A stretch of 64,000 nt of DNA from Candidatus Poribacteria bacterium (GTDB lineage: Bacteria; Poribacteria; WGA-4E; WGA-3G), in the NCBI GenBank assembly GCA_022394755.1, contig JAGFCA010000011.1, positions 1 through 64,000 on the forward strand. Direction: 5' to 3'. A program made the translations under genes and the position numbers. How positions within the stretch are numbered: the stretch's first letter is position 1; each line of letters starts with the position of its first letter. Shown here piece by piece: positions 18,002-27,835 of this stretch. The notes below the pieces were generated by a model, which was not told the DNA's origin, ran no database searches, and saw nothing but the letters and a program-made list of their open reading frames with translations.

Positions 18002-18853
18002 TTGATACGTAAATTGAAAATTATCCTTGAGATGATTAAATTTGAGCATACTGTGTTTGCTCTCCCATTTGCAATCATGAGTGCCTTTATTGCTTCAAAT
18101 GGAATACCCCCCTTTGCAAAACTTGGATGGATTCTCGTTGCAATGGTCGGAGCTCGTAGTTGTGCAATGGCATATAACAGACTCGCTGATTCACAAATTG
18201 ATAGTCAAAACCCACGGACCTCAACACGAGCAATACCAGCAGGACTCATTACAAAAGGCTCGGTTTGGTTGTTTACTATTATCTCGGCTGGATTACTGGT
18301 AATTGCTGCATGGCAATTAAATCCTCTCGCTTTGGCTCTTTCACCTGTTGCCCTTGCTGTTATCATGGGGTACTCCTATACTAAGCGGTTTACATCGCTA
18401 TCACATTTCTGGTTAGGACTTGCTCTTTCCATATCACCTGTAGGCGCATGGATTGCAATTACAGGTAGATTTGACTGGACACCAATAATATTGTGTGGTG
18501 TAGTATTGCTATGGACTGCTGGATTCGACATTATATATGCTTGCCAAGATATAAATTTTGACAGAAAACATGGACTATACTCTATCCCTGCACGAATCGG
18601 AATTCGTTGGTCTTTATGGATATCCTCTACACTCCATGTAGTTGCTGTTTTATTACTCTTTGCCATTCCATTACTTACAGAATTAGGTCTGTTCTACTAC
18701 ATTGGGGTTGGAATCGTTGTACTCATTTTTATATACGAACATGCAATCGTCAAACCCGATGATCTATCCAGGGTTAACCTTGCCTTTTTTACCCTGAATG
18801 GTATGATTAGTTTGGTATTGATGGCACTCTCAATTACAGATATTCTTCTATAG
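18002..18853 (+). CDS. UbiA-family prenyltransferase (MqnP/4-hydroxybenzoate type)
   Basis: The 283-residue integral membrane protein has about eight or nine helices and both Asp-rich prenyl diphosphate motifs: NRLADSQIDSQNPRT near residue 58 and CQDINFDRKHGLYSIPARIG near 182. The opening IKFEHTVFALPFA is typical of the MqnP and UbiA subgroup. It attaches an isoprenoid tail to an aromatic acid in quinone synthesis. Pairing with UbiX without a chorismate gene suggests the futalosine menaquinone route, but this is an inference. The start is TTG, four bases after the ubiX stop. Confidence 0.88.
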   Translation: MIRKLKIILEMIKFEHTVFALPFAIMSAFIASNGIPPFAKLGWILVAMVGARSCAMAYNRLADSQIDSQNPRTSTRAIPAGLITKGSVWLFTIISAGLLVIAAWQLNPLALALSPVALAVIMGYSYTKRFTSLSHFWLGLALSISPVGAWIAITGRFDWTPIILCGVVLLWTAGFDIIYACQDINFDRKHGLYSIPARIGIRWSLWISSTLHVVAVLLLFAIPLLTELGLFYYIGVGIVVLIFIYEHAIVKPDDLSRVNLAFFTLNGMISLVLMALSITDILL

Positions 18854-18883
18854 TCCAAATCCTTCTGTTTGGAGACATTTAAC

Positions 18884-19705
18884 ATGAAACTCTCTTTATC
18901 CGTACGTGTTTCAGAAACTTCATCGAAAAAAGATTCAACACACACTTTTGTTCAACTCACTGAATTGGCAGCAAACATCGGCTATGAAGCAATGTGCATG
19001 CGTGCCTCCCAAGTTGGTATTCACTCGCCTTTAGAAGAAATTACTGCTGTTCGTAAACAAGCAGAGTCCTTAAACCTCAAGATCTCTATGATAACAGGTG
19101 ATTTTCCCGTACCTCTTAATAATGATGAAGGACCAGATGGACTCCGCAATATCACACCATATCTTGATCTTACCGAGCTTCTTGGATCCAATCTAATTCG
19201 GATTGCAATGAAGGTTGAGGAGGATATTGTTTGGGCACAACGCGCAGCTGATGAGGCTTCAGAACGAGGAATCAGAATCGCACATCAATCCCATACACAA
19301 AGCCTATTTGAAACTGTTGACGGATCAATTGATGTACTAAAACGGGTTGATAGGGATAATTTCGGGATTATTTATGAACCTGCAAACTTGGACTTATGTG
19401 CTCAGGACTATGGTGTCGAAACTCTAAAAAGGTTTTCTCCATATCTGTTTAATGTCTATCTTCAAAATCACATCCGTAGACCAGAAGGAAATACTCATCT
19501 GTTAACTTGGATTCAGGGTGTTGTTCCACATGATCCAATACGTTTACAAGATGAAGGTGGAATCGATTTTCCAATTGTGTTTGAAGGTTTAGAGGCTATT
19601 GGATATGATGGTTATGTTACAGTTCATCAAGCATTCCGTGAGATTATGGAACCTGAAGACGCAGCAGAACAAAGCTATGACTATTTGATGCAATTTTGCA
19701 AGTGA
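18884..19705 (+). CDS. Sugar phosphate isomerase/epimerase-like TIM barrel
   Basis: This 273-residue AP-endonuclease-2-type TIM barrel begins at the ATG at 18884, with GGAG nine bases upstream; a TTG at 18869 overlaps this ribosome binding site and is not used. Typical blocks are IAHQSHTQSLFETVDGS, FGIIYEPANLDL, FNVYLQNH and GYDGYVTVHQAF, which carry the metal-binding Glu, His and Asp residues of the family. It ends the operon of DUF2088, ubiX and the UbiA-type gene. The sugar or inositol substrate is unknown. Confidence 0.82.
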   Translation: MKLSLSVRVSETSSKKDSTHTFVQLTELAANIGYEAMCMRASQVGIHSPLEEITAVRKQAESLNLKISMITGDFPVPLNNDEGPDGLRNITPYLDLTELLGSNLIRIAMKVEEDIVWAQRAADEASERGIRIAHQSHTQSLFETVDGSIDVLKRVDRDNFGIIYEPANLDLCAQDYGVETLKRFSPYLFNVYLQNHIRRPEGNTHLLTWIQGVVPHDPIRLQDEGGIDFPIVFEGLEAIGYDGYVTVHQAFREIMEPEDAAEQSYDYLMQFCK

Positions 19706-19935
19706 GGCTTCATACTCTATTGTGTTATAACCTTAATGGTTAACAAGAAAACCGAGAGATTACTTGCCATTCAGTGATTATAATACTTTTTCTGCAGTAA
19801 AGAAAACTACAGTTTTACTCGTAATAGACTGAATTTCAGTTTGGATAAGATTCCTATACTATCTGGTGTAATGGATTCTATTTTCAAAGCAATTCAAATA
19901 TACCAACAAATTCTCTCTAAATTTAAAAATCATTT

Positions 19936-21450
19936 ATGAAAGACCTTACTCCCAATATTCTTATTATCACGACAGACCAACAGCGAACAGATACTCTTAG
20001 TTGTTACGGTTCTCCCTTCACTGATACTCCAAATATCGATAGGCTCGCTGCTGATGGCGTGTGTTTGGAACGTGCTTATTGTACAAATCCAGTCTGTACA
20101 CCTGCTCGCGCATCTATATTTACCGGAAAATATGTCAGCCGCCACGGTGCATGGAATGTAGGGATGAACATCCCTGAAGATGAACCGATGATTTCCCATC
20201 GACTCTCAGAGGTTGGATATCGTACACACTATATCGGTAAAGCACATTTTCAACCTTTTGGGGCTTCTCCTGAAAATTCCATTGAAACAAGAAACAATAC
20301 GGAACGATATCCGGACTTTCAAGGACCTTATTACGGGTTTGAAACTATCGAACTGGCTCTTGGACATGCAACCTACGGTATCGCTGGACATTAAGGGGAA
20401 TGGGTGAAAACTCAGGTTTCTAAAGAGACTTTTGAGAGTTATAGTAAAGCAAGACGATTATCCGATACAGGATTCGGTGGCGGAGCACACGATTGGGATA
20501 TACCATTAAAATATCACAATAGCATTTGGACTGCTGATCGTACTATAGATTTTTTGCAGAAACACGATACCAATCAACCTTTCCTTTTAGCGGTTGGTTT
20601 CCAAGATCCACATCATCCACATTGTGTTCCAACTGAATTTGAAGAACGAGTTGATCCAAATAACGTACCACTCCCAGATTATATTGAAGGAGAATTAGAG
20701 GATAAACCACCACATTTTATGGCTGCACGTTGTGGGGAACTTAGTAAGCTGGAAACTCGTGGAAAATTTGCTATGGCTGGACAAGGTGGAGGTGCAGATT
20801 TTCGGAAAGTCTCTGAAGAGGATGCCCGATTCGGACGCGCATATTATTACAATATGGTGAAGATCATAGACCAACAAATGGGGCGGATAATGGAGTGTCT
20901 TGATACATACGATTTGAGTGAGAATACATTGGTTGTATTCACCACTGACCATGGAGAACTGTTAGGTGATCATGGCTTATGGATGAAGGGACCTTTTCAT
21001 TATGAACAACTTGTCAGAGTTCCAACGATAATTAGATATCCCCAAGCAATCCCATCTGGACAGCGTTCTAATGCACTATTCAGTCATACCGATATTGTCC
21101 CAACAATTCTTGGTGCAGTAGGATTACCTATACCGGCAGATGTTGATGGTGTTGATGCTATGCCGATGCTTAGTAGAGAAATGGAAACAACACGTGATTC
21201 ACTTCTGATTGAATGTGTTGATGATCCACAAGGTTTACGTTTAAAAACAATTGTTACAGATAATCGTAAATTAACATGGTACTGTGGTAACTCGTATGGT
21301 GAACTCTACGACTTAGAAAACGATCCTGCAGAACGCGTAAATCTCTGGGATAATCCTTCCTACGCATCGGATAAAGCACAACTTATCGGTGAAATCCTTC
21401 AGGAAATGGAAATATTAGAGAAACGTGTTGAACGTACCTCCTACGCATAG
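19936..21450 (+). pseudogene. Sulfatase interrupted by an in-frame TAA
   Basis: The frame reads as a type I sulfatase of 504 residues with one stop at 20392-20394. The first part has NILIITTDQQR for metal binding and CTPARASIFTG with the Cys that is converted to formylglycine. The second part has FTTDHGELLGDHGLWMKGPF, whose Asp-His supplies the remaining metal ligands. At the break, GIAGH-stop-GEWVKT would become GIAGHYGEWVKT if TAA were TAT or TAC. The two halves are in one frame, so a single substitution explains it. The GTG at 20404 is therefore not a real start. No ribosome binding site is clear at 19936. Confidence 0.85.
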
Positions 21451-21622
21451 GAATACAATTAGTTCAAAGATTGTCATTCTAAAACGATCCAAATCATGAA
21501 TATAATATGGAATAAAGCTTATTTTATCTGAATGTATTTTTCATAACATCACTGAAGTATAAAATTATGATTTTTCATACACACATTCAATTAGAAACCA
21601 TTATTACTTTCCCAAAAGAGAT

Positions 21623-22723
21623 TCAACCCTTTAACCGACGAACACGAGCAGGTGTATCATCACCATGGATCTCTGAAGAGAGTATTCGTTGACTTCGATC
21701 TTCAATAGGTAAATTCACCTTCACACCACCACGACGATGCGATTCCCTTAATGCAATAGCAACTTCTAACGCTTCTAATCCATCTTCACCAGAACATTTA
21801 GGTGAACCACCATTTTCTATTGCATCAATTATATCATCAACTATTGTCAATCCCATACCTTGCATTCGAACTGGATAAGGGAATGGACAGGTTGCAGGTA
21901 CACCACGTCCTCTTCTACCGCCGGGAACAGAACGTATCAACTCAAACTTTTCAGCATTATTTATGGATCGAATTCGTCCGGATGTACCAATAACATCTAC
22001 CTCCCACGAAGCAACACCACATGCTGTACTTCGCAGATACCCTCGTACACCGTTATCAAATACAAGATAACCATTCCCCATCAAGTCATTTTCACCTTCA
22101 GCGGCTTCATCGGATTGCATTTCACCGAAAACCCAGTCTACATTTCCACCTGCCATATAACGTAGAATATCTATGGCATGACTCCCGTTATGTGATAATC
22201 CACATTGAGCATAAACTGTAACTTGAAGGACATTACCAATTTCACCCTCATCAATAAGTTTTCGTGCTTCACTAAAAAAAGGATTCCACCTCCGTGCACA
22301 GTTGATAGCCATCACCGTACCATTTTCGTTACATACTTTCAACATCTCATCGGCTTCTTCAAGAGAAAGCGATATTGGTTTTTCCGCCCAGATTCCTTTG
22401 ACACCAGCAACAGAAATATCTTGCACTATTGTTGATCGCACTCTTGCCGTTGTACATACACTGACAAGGTCAAGATCTTCCTTCTCTAACATCTCTCGAT
22501 AATCACTATAAATATGTTCCGATCCAAGTCCCCACCGTTCTCCGAATATAGTTCCTTGTTCCTCATGGAGATCAGCACCTGCTACCAATTCCGTCTTAGT
22601 GGACGCATCGTAACTTGGAGCATGACAATAAGGTAGAAAAAGTGAACCACCCTGTGTGATTTCATCATCAAATGTACTTCCCATGCGTCCTAAACCGATT
22701 ACACCTGCACGATATATTGACAT
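21623..22723 (-). CDS. Gfo/Idh/MocA-family NAD(P)-dependent oxidoreductase
   Basis: The 366-residue protein has the Rossmann start AGVIGLGRMGSTFD, then VSVCTTARVRS and KGIWAEKPISLSLEEADEM, in which the EKP motif holds the catalytic Lys region. AINCARRWNPFFSEARKLI and LSHNGSHAIDILRYMAGG fit the sugar-binding domain and the conserved His. It is cytoplasmic and would oxidise a sugar or a derivative. It is convergent with the broken sulfatase. Its ribosome binding site is AGAGGAG on the minus strand. Confidence 0.88.
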   Translation of the reverse strand: MSIYRAGVIGLGRMGSTFDDEITQGGSLFLPYCHAPSYDASTKTELVAGADLHEEQGTIFGERWGLGSEHIYSDYREMLEKEDLDLVSVCTTARVRSTIVQDISVAGVKGIWAEKPISLSLEEADEMLKVCNENGTVMAINCARRWNPFFSEARKLIDEGEIGNVLQVTVYAQCGLSHNGSHAIDILRYMAGGNVDWVFGEMQSDEAAEGENDLMGNGYLVFDNGVRGYLRSTACGVASWEVDVIGTSGRIRSINNAEKFELIRSVPGGRRGRGVPATCPFPYPVRMQGMGLTIVDDIIDAIENGGSPKCSGEDGLEALEVAIALRESHRRGGVKVNLPIEDRSQRILSSEIHGDDTPARVRRLKG

Positions 22724-22789
22724 AGTGTTCTCCTCTGAGAATTTCTCTCAAACATACTTTAACTGTTCTTGGTAATACATAAAATTGTC

Positions 22790-23452
22790 TTAACTTTCAT
22801 GGCGATAGGATAGTATTTTCTCATATACAAAATCTAACCATCTGTTCTGTGGGTAGACGATATCAGGTTTTGGTGAAATGGGTATCCAAAATGGTTGAAA
22901 TATATGATTCATATCACTCTTCAATTCCCACCTATCTTCAGTTTCATCTGTTGTTGATAATAAAAAGAAATGTCGTTTTTTCTGATTATTGATGCACCCA
23001 TTCGGCACCCAACCAGAGACATTATAGGCAATATATGATGGGTTAGGAAACTGATCATATTCAAAGTAAGTAACATGTGTGAAGTCTGTGGTAGAAGAAT
23101 GAAAGATTACAGTTAAACCTCTAGTGAGTTTGTCTTTGAAAGTAATTGCATTCTGATCAGGTTTTATGTATACCTCAGTTGATTCAGATATAAGCCTTTC
23201 CTGTTCGTCTAATTCATTTTCAATACAACCAAGATATTGTTGACACATTAGTTCCTTTAGACCTGTTTCTTCTTGTGCCTCTCGAATTGCAGCTTTTTCA
23301 ATAGCTTCCCCAACTTCAACACTTCCTGCAGGTATTTGAATTCCTGCATTAGGATGTTTAAACACAAGTAGAGAATCAACCCCATTTCTCTTTTGTGTAA
23401 TGAATGCTGTAACTTTTTCAAATGGTAGATCCAAATCTGCATTAATCTTCAT
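22790..23452 (-). CDS. Nudix hydrolase overlapping the sacsin-like ATPase gene
   Basis: The 220-residue protein carries an exact Nudix box (G-x5-E-x7-R-E-A-x-E-E-x-G-L) at about residues 38-60, from GSVEVGEAIEK to REAQEETGL. It hydrolyses a nucleoside diphosphate linked to another group; the substrate is unknown. Its C-terminal half (about 90-220) is long for the family and unassigned. The start overlaps the end of the ATPase-nuclease gene by 11 bases, so the two are probably co-translated and work together. Confidence 0.87.
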   Translation of the reverse strand: MKINADLDLPFEKVTAFITQKRNGVDSLLVFKHPNAGIQIPAGSVEVGEAIEKAAIREAQEETGLKELMCQQYLGCIENELDEQERLISESTEVYIKPDQNAITFKDKLTRGLTVIFHSSTTDFTHVTYFEYDQFPNPSYIAYNVSGWVPNGCINNQKKRHFFLLSTTDETEDRWELKSDMNHIFQPFWIPISPKPDIVYPQNRWLDFVYEKILSYRHES

Positions 23453-26400
23453 ATGGTATTCTCACCTCTATAGGTTCAATTCCCAATTCACTACATTTTG
23501 CTTTTACATCCTCAGGGATTTCTGGAGCCACAAGTATACTTCGAACTTGCTCACAGGACAAGCCAAATTCAGCTGCAGCGAGATGTTTATATTTTGCTGC
23601 TTGCCAAACTCCTATTTCCCAATTATCTGGGTAAAATCCTATCTCAACTTCTACAGGAACGGGGTTCCCATTACTGTCTGCCATTAATATATCTACTCTG
23701 TCATTTGATTTGAAACTATACTCGATTTTAACCAGCCTTAGTCGTTGATCCAGTTCAGTAGGATTGTATGCGATATATTCCTTTAAATGCTTGTGATTAG
23801 AGCTTTCTTCTTTAATAACAGGTATTACAGTTTTATCTTTGATTCCGCCTACTTGACCATTTGATGTAGGATTTGGAGGATACAATGGCGAAATAATCTG
23901 ATCGTCTTTAGAATCAACTTGTTTTATAATTATTGGTTCATGACTATTCTCATTTTTTTTATCAGGTCCTGTATCAACTTCATCCTGTACCACACCCATC
24001 GCTTCATCCTGTTTAGGAATTTTATCGTTTACATTAGTTGCGCCCACTGGTTTTACATGACTATTTTCATCATCCTCTGTTGGTAAATGGATAAGCTCCG
24101 ATTGAAGTCCTTTTCGTTTCCAATGATCAAGGACAGTGTTTATATGTCTTGTCAATAAATGTTCAATAAATCTCCCCAAGTCTTTAACGTTAAAGTAATC
24201 TTGAATTGCATCACCAATAAGCATAGCATTGTCATTCTTGTCTGTATTGTATGACAACCAAATGATGGAATTCTGATTAGATATTTCTAAATATTTCTGT
24301 GTATCAGTAGAGATTATTGGGACTTCCTTTAGAATATACTTTACCTCTAATACATCTGCCAAAGAAACTGATAAAAACTCTAAGTCGGATGCTGTTTTAT
24401 CCTGATTTATTGTCTTACATAGACCCGGTGAATTGAGGAATGCATGTATGTATAAATGTAAATTCTGCACCTTATCTGACCAAACAGTATCTCTTTCCTG
24501 ATTGCCATTAGGGGTTAATGATATTCTTGCTTGAGAACACGCCTCTATGCCAATTATTTTTGCGAGTTCTATTAGTTCATCGCCGTTCCCAAAAAATGGT
24601 ATAATTCCATCAAAAATTTCTGCAATCAAGGTATGATCATTCCATACAAGATTCTTCAAAGTGAAAAATCCCCACTCATCTCCTATCTTACCAAGCCAAC
24701 ATTTGCTTTCAAGTGTCTGTTCCCATTCTTTGGTCTCTTTCCACTTTCCACCTTCCTGTATTGACCGTAATAGACGATCATAGAGAATATAGATACGTTT
24801 CCGAATATTCGGGTCGTCGGTTTGTCCATTAGATGATATTTCTTTAATTCCACGAATGTAATCCAACGGTGCAGCTCGTTCTGAAACTCCTAAAGATATG
24901 AAGAATGCTTTTTGTTCTTCCGGGTAAATGTCTTTGAGATATCCACGATTATCTTCAAATAAGACACTTTCATCATACCAAAATACTTTATTCGACTTCC
25001 ACCAGTATGGTTCTGAGGTAGGTGTAAAAATGAGCTGGTGTTCTTGGAATTTATCACGAGGAAGGGCATTTTGTAGGTTAAGAAAATCGTAGATAGGTAT
25101 GATATCTTCAATATCTATAGAAGACCCACTTAGAGTTTGTAGATAGACCATTACACTATCTGTATCGGCATTTAGATGTACCCCCAATTTCTTAGCCAGT
25201 GATCTGGATTCTTTGTTATCTTGGCTAATATCGATATCTGGATGTAGATATACTACACTATCTCCTAATATAGCTCTATTGTCAATAGAAGGAATAAAAC
25301 ACTCAGTAGGACGATAGAAATTACCTTCTTTATCAGGTACCCATTCTTTTTCCCTTAGTAAGGTATAGTTTGTTTCATCTAATGAATTTAAACAATCAAC
25401 CAAGATACGCCAGAGAGTCAATGAAAGTGTTTGATCCTGGTCAGTGTATATTTTTTCTAATACCTCTTGTAAGCCATCTAAATACTCTTGCTGAGCTTTC
25501 TTTGGAGATCGGGGCGAATCCATTACTCCGATCATTTTCAAGAATCTTAGCCATATCTCCTTATCAGTATTATTATCTAAATATACAGCATCTATGAACC
25601 ATGTATTATCTTTTCCTGAAAAGTAGGTTTCTAAATCAGTATTACCTGTAAAAGCTTGTGTTAGGTAGGTCTCACATGGTTTAATGAAATACGTTTTTTC
25701 CGGTCGTTCCTCCCTATAGGCCAATATTAATTTGGTCTCGCTAATCTGTAGCTTTAAGTCTTTCAATCCAGTTTTCTTGTCAGATAAAACATATTGAAGG
25801 AAATTGATGTGGTGCCGGTTTTGATCTATTGTAGGTACTTTATCTTTTGAAGTATATTCTGGTATTATAAATTTCTTAATCAAGTTTTCAGGACTTAACG
25901 GACTAACCCCTATTGTTTTTAAAAACCTTTTGATTTCACCACTTGTATCATCCTTAAGTAATGAAGCCTTTATAATTGGCAATTCGCTTATAAATGAATC
26001 TATTTCTTCAATTTCTTCAATTCTTTCCGGTGGAAAGAACACTGGTTCCATATGAGTACTTTTATGTGAACCGTTTTCAAGCCGAATAAGTGGAATATCC
26101 TTAATTTCCTTCAATTTGGATTTCTGTTCATGTAAATAAATATATAGTAAACACAACCAGTCGTCACACCTATTCTCAATCCATTCCTTATTTTTTTCAA
26201 GAGTACGTCTAAGCCATCCCAAAAAATCTTCGATTTTGTATTTTCTTACTCTTGCCTTCTCCATTATCTTAAAACACCTATTCATTTCTTTGGTATTTCG
26301 TATTTCAGGATGCAACCATTTTTTTTCTTTCATCCATTCCTCTTTAACCAATTCACGTAAGATCTTGGTGTGTGGATCTAAAACATTCTCTGCTAATGCT

Positions 26401-27590
26401 AATTCCCCATTTTGTGTTGGTATGTATGGTTTTTCTTGCAGGATTTTGTGTATAGTATTAAAAATAGAATTATACTCTTCAGGTATATTGTCCTCCGGTA
26501 GAGGTAATACATTAAAGAAAGTTGGAGTAAGCAAATCTGCTGATTTTAACTGTTCCAAAACTGCTGGAAGGAAGTCTTCAGTTTGCTTCAATAACCATTT
26601 GTTCCAGGGACTACATGTAATGTTATCGCGGGCAGGTGTGGTCTGATAGCGTGCTTGAATGAGAAAACGAAAGTGTGTTTCTTTAAATGTAGGAAGAAAG
26701 GCATACAATACACAATTGTCCATTCCTATAATTCTATCGTCTTGTATTTTGAATGCGACTTCAACATGTTGTGGTTTCTGAGCGGACCGTTGAATACGTT
26801 CACGATCCCCATCAAAATCTTCTTCTTCTAATAGTTCCTTAATCAATTTTCCTGGAGGTAGAATTTCATTCCGAAAAACGAGAAATTCTTCAGACGATTT
26901 TTGATTGTTATTATGGGACATAGTCAACTCAACCTTGGTCGCATCCTGAATCTTGTCATGAGGATGTCGGTGACAGTTATATGAACCTTGTAATTTATTC
27001 TGGACATCACACCATTGTATTGTCTTGAGATGTTGTAGGAATAATAATGTTCGCATATTTAATTGACTAAATCTGTTTCTCAGTTGTTTTATATCATCAT
27101 CATGTATTTTATCTTTAAATGGTAAACAAAAGACAGTTCTTCCTTTATCCACTTGTTCAATAACTATTCCTTTTGAACTCATTTCAATCTCAGTAATTTC
27201 TTCTGGAAATATAAGATCTGTAATTTTAAAACGTTCATCACCTGAGTAAATCTCAGGTGCATCCGAATAAGTATAAACGGCTTTGAATCCGATTCCAAAA
27301 GTACCTATTTGTGTAAGATCTTTATTACTTGCATACAACGAACATATCTTTTTTACATCTTCTTGAGTAAAAGGAGTACCATCGTTCCAAACCAGCAATT
27401 TGTCATTGTATAATCGAAATGCAATGCATGAACTTTTATTATCATCTGCATTCTGAATAAGCTCATATATAAAATGTGTTCTGTCACTATAAAGTTCCTT
27501 AAATATTCGCCGTGGCTTCTTATCCCAACCATATCGTTTTTCATGTTCATTCGAGATTTGCTTATAATCCGTTGCCATGATTATATCCAT
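23442..27590 (-). CDS. Giant sacsin-like GHKL ATPase with a C-terminal nuclease-like domain
   Basis: The 1382-residue protein starts with a GHKL (Hsp90-type) ATPase: N-box ELIQNADDN at 43-51, G1 box NDGTPF at 69-74 and G2 box GTFGIGFKAVY at 96-106. This is the sacsin/NO VEIN type. The middle 1000 residues are helical and unassigned. A linker rich in charged and polar residues (about 1185-1270) precedes a final domain whose core, RVDILMADSNGNP then PVEVEIG, followed by WQAAKYKHLAAAE, resembles the D-x(n)-E-x-E/K pattern of NucS-type PD-(D/E)XK nucleases. The usual Lys is replaced by Glu. It lies near a restriction-modification pair and overlaps a Nudix gene, which suggests anti-phage defence. 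Confidence 0.75.
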   Translation of the reverse strand: MDIIMATDYKQISNEHEKRYGWDKKPRRIFKELYSDRTHFIYELIQNADDNKSSCIAFRLYNDKLLVWNDGTPFTQEDVKKICSLYASNKDLTQIGTFGIGFKAVYTYSDAPEIYSGDERFKITDLIFPEEITEIEMSSKGIVIEQVDKGRTVFCLPFKDKIHDDDIKQLRNRFSQLNMRTLLFLQHLKTIQWCDVQNKLQGSYNCHRHPHDKIQDATKVELTMSHNNNQKSSEEFLVFRNEILPPGKLIKELLEEEDFDGDRERIQRSAQKPQHVEVAFKIQDDRIIGMDNCVLYAFLPTFKETHFRFLIQARYQTTPARDNITCSPWNKWLLKQTEDFLPAVLEQLKSADLLTPTFFNVLPLPEDNIPEEYNSIFNTIHKILQEKPYIPTQNGELALAENVLDPHTKILRELVKEEWMKEKKWLHPEIRNTKEMNRCFKIMEKARVRKYKIEDFLGWLRRTLEKNKEWIENRCDDWLCLLYIYLHEQKSKLKEIKDIPLIRLENGSHKSTHMEPVFFPPERIEEIEEIDSFISELPIIKASLLKDDTSGEIKRFLKTIGVSPLSPENLIKKFIIPEYTSKDKVPTIDQNRHHINFLQYVLSDKKTGLKDLKLQISETKLILAYREERPEKTYFIKPCETYLTQAFTGNTDLETYFSGKDNTWFIDAVYLDNNTDKEIWLRFLKMIGVMDSPRSPKKAQQEYLDGLQEVLEKIYTDQDQTLSLTLWRILVDCLNSLDETNYTLLREKEWVPDKEGNFYRPTECFIPSIDNRAILGDSVVYLHPDIDISQDNKESRSLAKKLGVHLNADTDSVMVYLQTLSGSSIDIEDIIPIYDFLNLQNALPRDKFQEHQLIFTPTSEPYWWKSNKVFWYDESVLFEDNRGYLKDIYPEEQKAFFISLGVSERAAPLDYIRGIKEISSNGQTDDPNIRKRIYILYDRLLRSIQEGGKWKETKEWEQTLESKCWLGKIGDEWGFFTLKNLVWNDHTLIAEIFDGIIPFFGNGDELIELAKIIGIEACSQARISLTPNGNQERDTVWSDKVQNLHLYIHAFLNSPGLCKTINQDKTASDLEFLSVSLADVLEVKYILKEVPIISTDTQKYLEISNQNSIIWLSYNTDKNDNAMLIGDAIQDYFNVKDLGRFIEHLLTRHINTVLDHWKRKGLQSELIHLPTEDDENSHVKPVGATNVNDKIPKQDEAMGVVQDEVDTGPDKKNENSHEPIIIKQVDSKDDQIISPLYPPNPTSNGQVGGIKDKTVIPVIKEESSNHKHLKEYIAYNPTELDQRLRLVKIEYSFKSNDRVDILMADSNGNPVPVEVEIGFYPDNWEIGVWQAAKYKHLAAAEFGLSCEQVRSILVAPEIPEDVKAKCSELGIEPIEVRIPYED

Positions 27591-27668
27591 TACCTTATGA
27601 TCAAATAATTTTACTCAAATTGAAAACATTTGCTAAATTTCCCTGGGACATTCTTTAATTGCCAAGAG

Positions 27669-27768
27669 CAAAAGCGAAATACCGTTTCTATCTTCCTACA
27701 AGGATAATATGGGAAGAATAGGTGAATCAGTTTGTCAAAACCTACATTATTAAGGTATTTCGCTTTTG
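27669..27768. repeat. Nested inverted repeats before the sacsin-like gene
   Basis: The 15-base arms caaaagcgaaatacc (27669-27683) and ggtatttcgcttttg (27754-27768) are perfect inverses 70 bases apart. Inside, ctatcttcc (27688-27696) pairs with ggaagaatag (27712-27721) with one bulge. It sits between the leftward GH32 gene and the leftward ATPase gene. It could be a structured leader or small RNA, an attenuator, or a miniature element relic. Confidence 0.55.
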
Positions 27769-27835
27769 GTCAAAAGAAACACAACAAAATTCACATTTAA
27801 AAGTATAATATTGTGTTTATAGATTGGTTGGCATA

